Of a stretch of 5,129 nucleotides of DNA, positions 1 to 5,129 are shown piece after piece. Within the stretch, counting starts at the first letter, position 1, and each line of letters opens with the position of its first letter. This DNA comes from a bacterium (GTDB taxonomy: Bacteria > Armatimonadota > Fimbriimonadia > Fimbriimonadales > GBS-DC), in NCBI GenBank assembly GCA_029335935.2, contig JARJMV020000063.1, forward strand, positions 1 to 5,129. The letters run 5' to 3'. Under the pieces are notes generated by a model, which saw only the letters and a program-made list of their open reading frames with translations, was not told the origin of the DNA and ran no database searches. A program made the position numbers and the translations under genes.

Positions 1-18
1 ACGGACATTCCTGTCCGT
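1..18. promoter_or_regulatory. Perfect inverted repeat, site 1 of a tandem pair upstream of rplU
   Basis: ACGGACA and TGTCCGT form a perfect 7-bp inverted repeat around a 4-nt centre (TTCC). It shares the core GGACA-N4-TGTCC with the second repeat at 31-50. The two centres (9.5 and 40.5) are 31 bp apart, close to three helical turns, so two dimers of one regulator would lie on the same DNA face. I infer a protein-binding site upstream of the rplU promoter. The regulator is unknown, and the gene to the left is outside the window, so the site could serve a divergent or preceding gene instead. As RNA it would form a small hairpin, but no U-tract follows. Confidence 0.5.
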
Positions 19-30
19 GCCAACATACTG

Positions 31-50
31 CTTGGACAGCAATGTCCAAG
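31..50. promoter_or_regulatory. Perfect inverted repeat, site 2 of a tandem pair upstream of rplU
   Basis: CTTGGACA and TGTCCAAG form a perfect 8-bp inverted repeat around GCAA. The core GGACA-N4-TGTCC is identical to that of site 1, while the centre and outer bases differ. That pattern is expected for an operator recognised by a dimeric DNA-binding protein. If transcription from the -10 at 76-81 starts near 88, this site is centred about 47 bp upstream of the start, compatible with an activator or with a repressor overlapping the -35 region. A second reading is an RNA hairpin capped by a GNRA-type tetraloop, if transcription enters from further upstream. The DNA operator is preferred because two copies share the half-sites and are helically phased. 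Confidence 0.55.
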
Positions 51-72
51 CCACTGTGCAATCCATAGCAGC

Positions 73-81
73 AGGTATAAT
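73..81 (+). promoter_or_regulatory. Probable sigma70-type promoter (-10) of rplU
   Basis: TATAAT at 76-81 matches the -10 consensus exactly and is preceded by GG, giving GGTATAAT as at 3776-3783 and nearly as at 4589-4596. No convincing -35 is visible at 16-18 bp spacing (ACTGTG at 53-58), which would suit a promoter needing an activator bound at the upstream palindromes. Predicted transcription start near 88 gives a leader of about 22 nt containing the SD of rplU. Confidence 0.55.
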
Positions 82-94
82 ATCGATCTCGAAC

Positions 95-100
95 AGGAGG
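95..100 (+). promoter_or_regulatory. Ribosome binding site of rplU
   Basis: AGGAGG lies 9 nt before the ATG at 110. This strong SD decides the rplU start in favour of 110 over an in-frame ATG at 17, which lies upstream of the -10 element and would add 31 residues absent from L21 proteins. Confidence 0.85.
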
Positions 101-109
101 CAAATAGCG

Positions 110-421
110 ATGTACGCAATCATTCAGACAGGCGGCAAGCAGTATCGCGTCGAGCCGAACAAGATTTTGAGCGTGGAGAAACTCGACGCCGAGCCGGGAA
201 CCGAGATAGAGATTAGCGAGGTGCTGATGGTGCGCACCGACGCCGGGCTGAAGGTCGGCGCGCCTTATGTGGACGGCGCGAAGGTCGTCGCCGAGGTGGT
301 GAAGCAGACCAAGGCGCCCAAAATCATCGGCTTCAAGTATAAGCCCAAGAAGAACGAGCGCAAACGCTGGGGACACCGCCAGCAGATGACGATTCTGCGC
401 GTGAAGTCTATCGAGGCGTAG
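110..421 (+). CDS. rplU: 50S ribosomal protein L21
   Basis: L21 is a structural protein of the large ribosomal subunit that binds 23S rRNA. The 103-residue product is the normal length for the family. It opens with MYAIIQTGGKQYRV, the highly conserved L21 N-terminus. The basic C-terminal segment KYKPKKNERKRWGHRQQM (about residues 79-96) matches the family signature ending in GHRQ, followed by ILRVKSI. The start is fixed by the AGGAGG SD and by family alignment. It is preceded by a consensus -10 and two tandem palindromes. The next gene starts 3 nt after the stop, so the two are almost certainly co-transcribed. The usual partner rpmA (L27) is not next to it and no L27-like sequence is visible in the window. 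Confidence 0.97.
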   Translation: MYAIIQTGGKQYRVEPNKILSVEKLDAEPGTEIEISEVLMVRTDAGLKVGAPYVDGAKVVAEVVKQTKAPKIIGFKYKPKKNERKRWGHRQQMTILRVKSIEA

Positions 422-424
422 GCG

Positions 425-757
425 ATGGCAGAGCCAATCCAGCGCGTGCTGAACGCCCTGCTTGAAGACATTCAAGCGGGCGTTCCAATCCGTCTGGAAG
501 CCGCCGCGCGCTACCGCGCCGAGCTCGAAGGCTACATCATCCAGTTCGAAGGCGAGGACGACCTGCTCCACTGTAGCGTGACCCGCGCTGACGGCGGGCA
601 GGTGGCGTTGGAAACCGCCCATCAACTCGTGGAGCCGTTCTTCGCGGTGATGCCCAAAGGTATCGTGTGGTTCAAGCCTGCCGAATACTCGGTGCATTAC
701 TATGTGGGGCACGACCACTTCTTGGCGGCGCATCAGGCGGCTGTACCGCAACGCTAA
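425..757 (+). CDS. Conserved-looking hypothetical protein, 110 aa, in operon with rplU
   Basis: I do not recognise this protein. It is 110 residues, soluble, without signal peptide or membrane segment. The N-terminal 35 residues look helical and amphipathic (MAEPIQRVLNALLEDIQAG, then a charged ELE-rich stretch). The C-terminal part is rich in aromatics and histidine (VWFKPAEYSVHYYVGHDHFL, about residues 80-99). The ATG follows the rplU TAG by 3 nt. GAGG at 413-416, inside the end of rplU, gives an SD 8 nt upstream, so translation is probably coupled. The position recalls Prp (the YsxB-type protease that trims L27) between rplU and rpmA in Firmicutes, but the Prp GHA and catalytic Cys motifs are not seen, so I do not assign it. 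Codon use resembles the neighbours, which supports a real gene. Confidence 0.8.
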   Translation: MAEPIQRVLNALLEDIQAGVPIRLEAAARYRAELEGYIIQFEGEDDLLHCSVTRADGGQVALETAHQLVEPFFAVMPKGIVWFKPAEYSVHYYVGHDHFLAAHQAAVPQR

Positions 758-774
758 ATCGTACCTTCTTCGGT

Positions 775-804
775 AGGACACTCGGTCGGTCGGAGAGAAT
801 TAAT
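775..804 (+). promoter_or_regulatory. Weak candidate promoter of the cstA-family gene
   Basis: The 55-bp gap at 758-812 holds a possible -35 AGGACA (775-780) and a possible -10 ATTAAT (799-804), 18 bp apart, each matching four of six consensus bases. The -10 ends 8 nt before the ATG at 813, so the transcript would be leaderless or nearly so. This fits the absence of an SD at normal spacing (the nearest GGAG, 792-795, is 17 nt away). The gap also contains a short tandem CGGT repeat (783-792) of no clear meaning. There is no terminator with a U-tract after the previous gene, so read-through from rplU is also possible. Confidence 0.3.
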
Positions 805-812
805 AGGGCGTT

Positions 813-2537
813 ATGAGCGCGCTGGTAATGCTTGGCGGCGTTGCCATTCTGCTGGGGCTGGCGTATCGGTGGTATGGGCGTCTCTTGACGCGGCGCGTGT
901 TTCCGATAGACGATACCGAGCCGACGCCCGCGCACCAGCTGCGCGACGGGCGCGACTTTGTGCCTGCGCCTGCGCCGATTGTGTTCGGGCATCACTTCGC
1001 TTCCATCGCGGGACTGGGACCGCTGTTGGGACCTGCGATTGCCGTGATTTGGGGGTGGGTTCCTGCGCTGTTGTGGATTGTGCTGGGCTGTATCTTCGTG
1101 GGCGGCGTGCATGATTTGGGGTGTCTCTACAGCTCGATGCGCACCCGTGCGCGGAGTGTGGCGGATTTGGCGTATGATGTGGCAGGCGCGCGGGCGCGCG
1201 TGCTGTTCGTACTATTTGGCGTGTTTGCGATAGCGTTAGCGATGGGCGTGTTCGTGATTAATATCGCGAACCTGTTCGCGCCTGGCGCAGGCGGCGCGGA
1301 GGGCGGTCATGTGCCCGAAGCGGTGTTGCCCAGCGCGATGCTCATCTTGCTTGCGCTGGTCGTGGGCGTGCTGTTTTATCGGTATCGTGTGCCTCTGAGT
1401 AAGCTCACGCCGCCTGCGCTGCTGCTGAGCCTCGTGTTCGTAGGGCTGGGCGTGCAGTATCCCATCACGACGCTTGGCGGCGCGCCGCTCACGGCGAACC
1501 TGTGGACTTACCTGTTGTTGGGCTATGCGCTCCTTGCGACGCTGTTGCCTGTGTGGCTGTTGCTGCAGCCGCGCGACTATCTCAACTCGTTCCAGTTGTT
1601 TTTGGGGATGGGGTTGCTGCTTGGGGGCGCGCTGGCGGGCGGTTTCACGATAACGGCGCCTGCGGTGAACCTTGCGCCGCAGGGCGCGCCGCCGATGGTT
1701 CCGCTCCTATTCATCACGATTGCTTGCGGCGCGGTGTCGGGCTTCCACTCGCTGGTGGCGTCGGGCACGACGGTGCGGCAGTTGGATAAGCCGCGCCATG
1801 CGCTGCCGATCGGCTACGGCGCGATGCTGCTGGAGGGGCTGTTAGCTACGCTCGCACTGCTGGCGGTTGCGGCAGGGCTGGGCGACGCGTGGCAGGCGCG
1901 CTACCCCGACTGGCTCACTGCAGGCAAAAGCGCGCTGGCGAACTTCGTTCACGGCGCAGGCGCAATCGTGAGCGCGTTGGGCATCCCCATAGCGATTGCC
2001 AAAGTGTTCGTCGCCACCGTCGCGGTCGGCTTCGCGCTCACCACTTTGGACACGGGCGCACGGCTCATCCGCTACAACCTGCAAGAGCTGGGGCGCGCGT
2101 GGAACCTTGCGCCCCTGCAGAACGCCACGCTGGCGACGCTCCTCGCAGTGGGGCTGATTGGCTTCTTCGCGTTGCTGAAAGCCCCCGACCCCATCACGGG
2201 CGAGCTGAAATCGGTGGGCGCGCTGCTGTGGCAGCTGTTCGGCGCGTCGAACCAGCTCTTGGCGGCGTTGGCGCTGCTGGTGGTCTCGCTCTACCTGCGC
2301 GCGCTGGGGCGTCCGACGCTCTACACGCTGCTGCCGATGGGCTTGATGCTCACTGCCACGCTGACTGCGCTCGTAATCGGCATGCGCAACTTCGCGTTGC
2401 AGGGCAATACGCTCCTGCTGGGCGTCAGCGCGCTCATCTTCGCGCTCGCCGCGTGGCTGGTGGGCGAAGCGTTTGCTGCATGGCGTAGGGGACAGAGGAG
2501 CCTCACCTGCAGCGGAGGTGACTGGCAGTATTTCTAA
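813..2537 (+). CDS. cstA: CstA-family carbon starvation / pyruvate-peptide transporter, short form
   Basis: This is a polytopic inner-membrane protein of the CstA family, whose E. coli members CstA and BtsT (YjiY) take up peptides and/or pyruvate. Family hallmarks are clear: GHHFASIAGLGPLLGP (59-74), GGVHD (97-101), DYLNSFQLFLG (255-265), ACGAVSGFHSLVASGTT (304-320), PIGYGAMLLEG (332-342), ALTTLDTGARLIRY (408-421) and LLWQLFGASNQLLAALALL (471-489). Many hydrophobic helices span the whole length. At 574 residues it is shorter than the roughly 700-residue E. coli proteins, and it ends soon after the last helix in a short polar tail, so it is the compact form found in various other phyla. Substrate cannot be told from sequence. 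The ATG at 813 begins a hydrophobic helix and has no good SD. No BtsSR-like two-component system is in the window. The neighbours give no further clue. Confidence 0.93.
   Translation: MSALVMLGGVAILLGLAYRWYGRLLTRRVFPIDDTEPTPAHQLRDGRDFVPAPAPIVFGHHFASIAGLGPLLGPAIAVIWGWVPALLWIVLGCIFVGGVHDLGCLYSSMRTRARSVADLAYDVAGARARVLFVLFGVFAIALAMGVFVINIANLFAPGAGGAEGGHVPEAVLPSAMLILLALVVGVLFYRYRVPLSKLTPPALLLSLVFVGLGVQYPITTLGGAPLTANLWTYLLLGYALLATLLPVWLLLQPRDYLNSFQLFLGMGLLLGGALAGGFTITAPAVNLAPQGAPPMVPLLFITIACGAVSGFHSLVASGTTVRQLDKPRHALPIGYGAMLLEGLLATLALLAVAAGLGDAWQARYPDWLTAGKSALANFVHGAGAIVSALGIPIAIAKVFVATVAVGFALTTLDTGARLIRYNLQELGRAWNLAPLQNATLATLLAVGLIGFFALLKAPDPITGELKSVGALLWQLFGASNQLLAALALLVVSLYLRALGRPTLYTLLPMGLMLTATLTALVIGMRNFALQGNTLLLGVSALIFALAAWLVGEAFAAWRRGQRSLTCSGGDWQYF
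2503..2521 (+). repeat. Hairpin at the 3' end of cstA containing an orphan SD-like sequence
   Basis: TCACCT (2503-2508) pairs with AGGTGA (2516-2521) around a 7-nt loop. GGAGGTGA at 2514-2521 is a full match to the usual 16S anti-SD core, yet no start codon follows at 5-12 nt. The next plausible start, GTG 2549, is 27 nt away. No U-tract follows, so this is not an ordinary intrinsic terminator. It may be chance within coding sequence. Confidence 0.25.
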
Positions 2538-2559
2538 AGCGGAGTTTTGTGCGTGTTGG

Positions 2560-2895
2560 ATGGAGCGCGTTTTGCGCCTGAACGCTGTTGGGTTGTGCGC
2601 AGGCGCAACCTACGCTGGAACGGATTCGCGATTGGATATGCCCCTTACGGTGCGCGTCGCGGGGGCGCCCTTGCGAACGCTGCTGAGCGATTGGAGCAAG
2701 CAGTCAGGTGTGTCGCTGAGCGCTGATGCGTCGATACGCGACCAGCGCGCCTTTGCTCGGCTGACCAACCGCCCCCTGCGCGATGCTATGCGCCTCTTGG
2801 CGGCAGCCTTCGGATATGAATGGCGTGTCGTGGAAGACGAATCCGACGCGCCCCCGCGCTATGTACTGCAGGCGTCGCCCCAAATCGTGCAGTAG
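2560..2895 (+). CDS. STN-like domain fragment (first intact open piece of the decayed gene)
   Basis: This is the longest open piece covering the STN-like domain, 111 residues from ATG 2560. Residues 25-106 (from LDMPLTVRV to RYVLQ) show the STN pattern: a beta strand with V-R-V, then PLRTLLSDWSKQSGVSL, and the second helix with PLRDAMRLLAAAFGYEW. Such domains form a small beta-alpha-beta fold near the N-terminus of secretins and TonB-linked receptors. In this frame the N-terminus reads NAVGLCAGATYAG, a weak signal peptide. The neighbouring frame at 2582-2631 gives a much more natural exported N-terminus (LLGCAQAQPTLERIRD), so the first 24 codons here are probably out of the ancestral frame. 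The nearest SD (GGAG 2541-2544) is 15 nt away. An automatic annotation may list it as a small gene. I regard it as a fragment. Confidence 0.4.
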   Translation: MERVLRLNAVGLCAGATYAGTDSRLDMPLTVRVAGAPLRTLLSDWSKQSGVSLSADASIRDQRAFARLTNRPLRDAMRLLAAAFGYEWRVVEDESDAPPRYVLQASPQIVQ

Positions 2896-3506
2896 CAGAA
2901 CCTCCTACGCCGTGCTTTGAACCAGAACCGTGTCCCACTCCTGCAGCGCGCCCTGCGCGAGATCCCCGAATCGCTCCTATCGCTGACTACGAGGCGTTCT
3001 GCAAGGCTGTGGGGCGTACCCCAAGCCACGCGATGTATCTGCAGACCAGCATGGGTGCAGAGATTGTCGATCCTGAGCCAGATACGAACTACGCGCCTCT
3101 TGTGGAGCCGCACTTCGCGCCGTTGGACAATTACGACGCGCTGATACAGTTCGCGCTTCGACGCGAGCTGCTCCTCAAAGCAGCGCAGAACCCAGATAAA
3201 TGGCTGATCTTGCAACTCCTTTTGCGAACCCCGCCGCACTTCTGGACACAGCTTGCCAGTACGGGTGAGGCGTCCCTGCCACCGCCTGCACTGCCAGAGA
3301 CTGTCCAACGCGCCTACGAGCAGGCTAAGGCGAACGAAGAATCGGCGTGGGCAAAGTACCGCGAACACTTCGACGCGCCTGAGGCACCAACGCGCGTGGA
3401 AAGTGCAGAGGGCGACCCCAAAGCGACTTGCCCCCATCAGCGCGCGAGGGATTGTACAGACTTTTGGAGACAAGGACAGCCTTGTTTCCTTGCGCCCCCG
3501 ACATAA
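2889..3506 (+). pseudogene. Middle fragment of the decayed STN gene (Pro-rich linker and helical region)
   Basis: Open frame directly following the STN fragment, shifted by one base. It encodes a Pro-rich linker (EPPTPCFEPEPCPTP), then ADYEAFCKAVGRTPSHAMYL and a helical, charged stretch (LRRELLLKAAQNPDKWLILQ, PETVQRAYEQAKANEESAW, AKYREHFDAPEAP). No usable start codon with SD lies near its beginning. The only upstream ATG in frame (2820) sits within the STN coding sequence and would add an Arg/Ala-rich out-of-frame translation. After the C-run at 3431-3435 the frame becomes unlike the rest (CPHQRARDCTDFW), which marks where coding passes to another frame. The closing TAA overlaps an ATG (TAATG, 3504-3508). 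I do not recognise a domain in it. Confidence 0.45.
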
Positions 3507-3772
3507 TGCGCACCCCTATAGACTTTCGCTCGTGTCTCCGAGTGACTGTTCGCCTCTCTCACGACCCCGATGTAATCGTACGCGCGGAGCAATACGATGA
3601 TGTTCCAAGTGACGACTCGCTGCCGAAGCGGAAGCTGTATATCGAGCGTGCGCAACGGTGGCAGATGGAAGTGCGCGCGGACGAATGTGTAGACGGAACC
3701 TCGTGGATGACGATGCTCTCGTATGAAGTGATCACGGAACGCACGGTGAAGCCTTTGAACGAGAAACGCTAA
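3506..3772 (+). CDS. C-terminal fragment of the decayed STN gene, or a small 88-aa protein of unknown function
   Basis: From ATG 3506, which overlaps the preceding TAA as TAATG, this frame gives 88 residues rich in charge: LRVTVRLSHDPDVIVRAEQYDD, then LYIERAQRWQMEVRADEC and MLSYEVITERTVKPLNEKR at the end. The frame is also open upstream to the C-run at 3431-3435 and there reads PPSAREGLYRLLETRTALF, which continues naturally from the middle fragment if one C is restored. I therefore think it is the tail of the broken gene. It could still be translated through stop-start coupling. No SD is evident and no domain is recognised. Its end carries the -35 element of the next gene. Confidence 0.35.
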   Translation: MRTPIDFRSCLRVTVRLSHDPDVIVRAEQYDDVPSDDSLPKRKLYIERAQRWQMEVRADECVDGTSWMTMLSYEVITERTVKPLNEKR

Positions 3773-3783
3773 CTCGGTATAAT
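3755..3783 (+). promoter_or_regulatory. Sigma70-type promoter of the ThuA-like gene, placed for a leaderless mRNA
   Basis: TTGAAC (3755-3760) and TATAAT (3778-3783) are separated by exactly 17 bp, the optimal spacing. The -10 is again preceded by GG. It ends 6 nt before ATG 3790, so transcription should start at or next to the A of that ATG. This is the best-formed promoter in the window. Confidence 0.7.
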
Positions 3784-3789
3784 CCCGTT

Positions 3790-5129
<1,340 letters not shown>

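Larger units (their letters stand above)
2549..3772 (+). pseudogene. Decayed gene for an exported STN (secretin/TonB short N-terminal)-domain protein
   Basis: Read as one ancestral gene, the region gives a protein of about 408 codons: a signal peptide, an STN-like domain, a Pro-rich linker and a long C-terminal region. The open frame moves stepwise by the same one-base loss three times. GTG 2549 (GGAG at 2541-2544) opens a frame ending a signal-like segment in LLGCAQAQPTLERIRD, interrupted by TGA 2579-2581. Near 2630 it shifts to LDMPLTVRVAGAPLRTLL, near the CCCC at 2878-2881 to the Pro-rich part, and at CCCCC 3431-3435 to the last part ending at TAA 3770-3772. Restoring one base at each site joins the pieces smoothly. 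The middle fragment has no start codon of its own in a sensible place. Intact neighbours argue against poor sequence quality, but assembly error at the C-runs cannot be excluded. STN domains are known from secretins and TonB-dependent transducers. No secretin barrel is visible here, so the original role is unknown. Confidence 0.65.

Noticed and set aside
1..60. Intrinsic terminator or L21-type leader RNA made by the two hairpins
   Set aside because: No U-tract follows either hairpin and both lie upstream of the best promoter. The shared half-sites fit DNA operators better. Kept only as an alternative.
17..109. Upstream in-frame ATG at 17 extending rplU by 31 residues
   Set aside because: The extension runs through the second palindrome and the -10 element, is not L21-like, and the strong SD AGGAGG points to ATG 110.
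425..757. Prp (L27-processing protease) or L27 itself
   Set aside because: Neither the Prp GHA and catalytic Cys motifs nor the Gly/Lys-rich L27 N-terminus is present.
672..1112. 146-aa minus-strand open frame over the start of cstA
   Set aside because: Arg/Gln/Pro-rich antisense shadow of the clearly coding plus strand.
1889..2488. 199-aa plus-strand open frame overlapping cstA
   Set aside because: Arg/Ala/His-rich out-of-frame reading of a GC-rich membrane protein gene.
2875..2895. Programmed -1 frameshift at CCCCAAA in the STN gene
   Set aside because: The heptamer is not in the right phase relative to the zero frame (codons CCC CAA ATC), and two further frame changes and a stop in the same gene are better explained by decay.
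2859..3473. 204-aa open frame on the minus strand across the decayed gene
   Set aside because: Its product is rich in Arg, Cys and Trp with no recognisable domain, it lacks an SD, and the plus strand over the same stretch reads as an ordinary protein with Pro-rich linker and helices.
3253..3600. 115-aa plus-strand frame including GIVQTFGDKDSLVSLRP
   Set aside because: One stretch looks protein-like, but most is Arg/Ser-rich. The direct join of the fragments on either side by one restored C leaves no need for this frame.

Overview
This is a GC-rich bacterial chromosomal window. All genes I accept are on the + strand and tightly packed. It carries housekeeping functions (ribosomal protein L21, the pyrimidine regulator PyrR), a CstA-type transporter, a ThuA-like protein, and a decayed gene whose STN (secretin/TonB short N-terminal) domain suggests an organism with an outer membrane. 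The gene mix and high GC would fit a lineage such as Armatimonadota, but that is only a guess. No marker here fixes the taxonomy. I found no tRNA, rRNA, CRISPR array or mobile element.

Layout. 1-109: control region of rplU, with two perfect inverted repeats sharing the core GGACA-N4-TGTCC, centred 31 bp apart, then a consensus -10 (TATAAT) and a strong Shine-Dalgarno (SD). 110-757: rplU, followed 3 bp later by a 110-aa protein of unknown function that sits where rpmA (L27) would normally be. 813-2537: a compact CstA-family transporter, probably with its own weak promoter. 2549-3772: about 1.2 kb in which one ancestral coding sequence (signal peptide, STN domain, Pro-rich linker, C-terminal region; about 408 codons) appears broken by an in-frame TGA and three single-base losses, two of them at C-runs. 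3790-4587: a ThuA-domain protein with a signal-peptide-like N-terminus, a good sigma70-type promoter placed so that the mRNA would be leaderless, and a second, SD-driven internal start. 4604 to the window end: pyrR, nearly complete, also with a -10 placed for a leaderless transcript.

Regulation. Three promoters share the motif GGTATA(A/C)T. At the ThuA-like gene and pyrR (and more weakly at cstA) the -10 ends only 6-8 nt before the start codon and no SD lies at normal spacing. rplU instead has a leader with a strong SD. The genes look like a mixed neighbourhood of short transcription units rather than one pathway operon. The most unusual items are the tandem palindromes before rplU, the leaderless-promoter pattern, the dual start of the ThuA-like gene, and the decayed STN gene. 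I found no clear candidate for a wholly new system.
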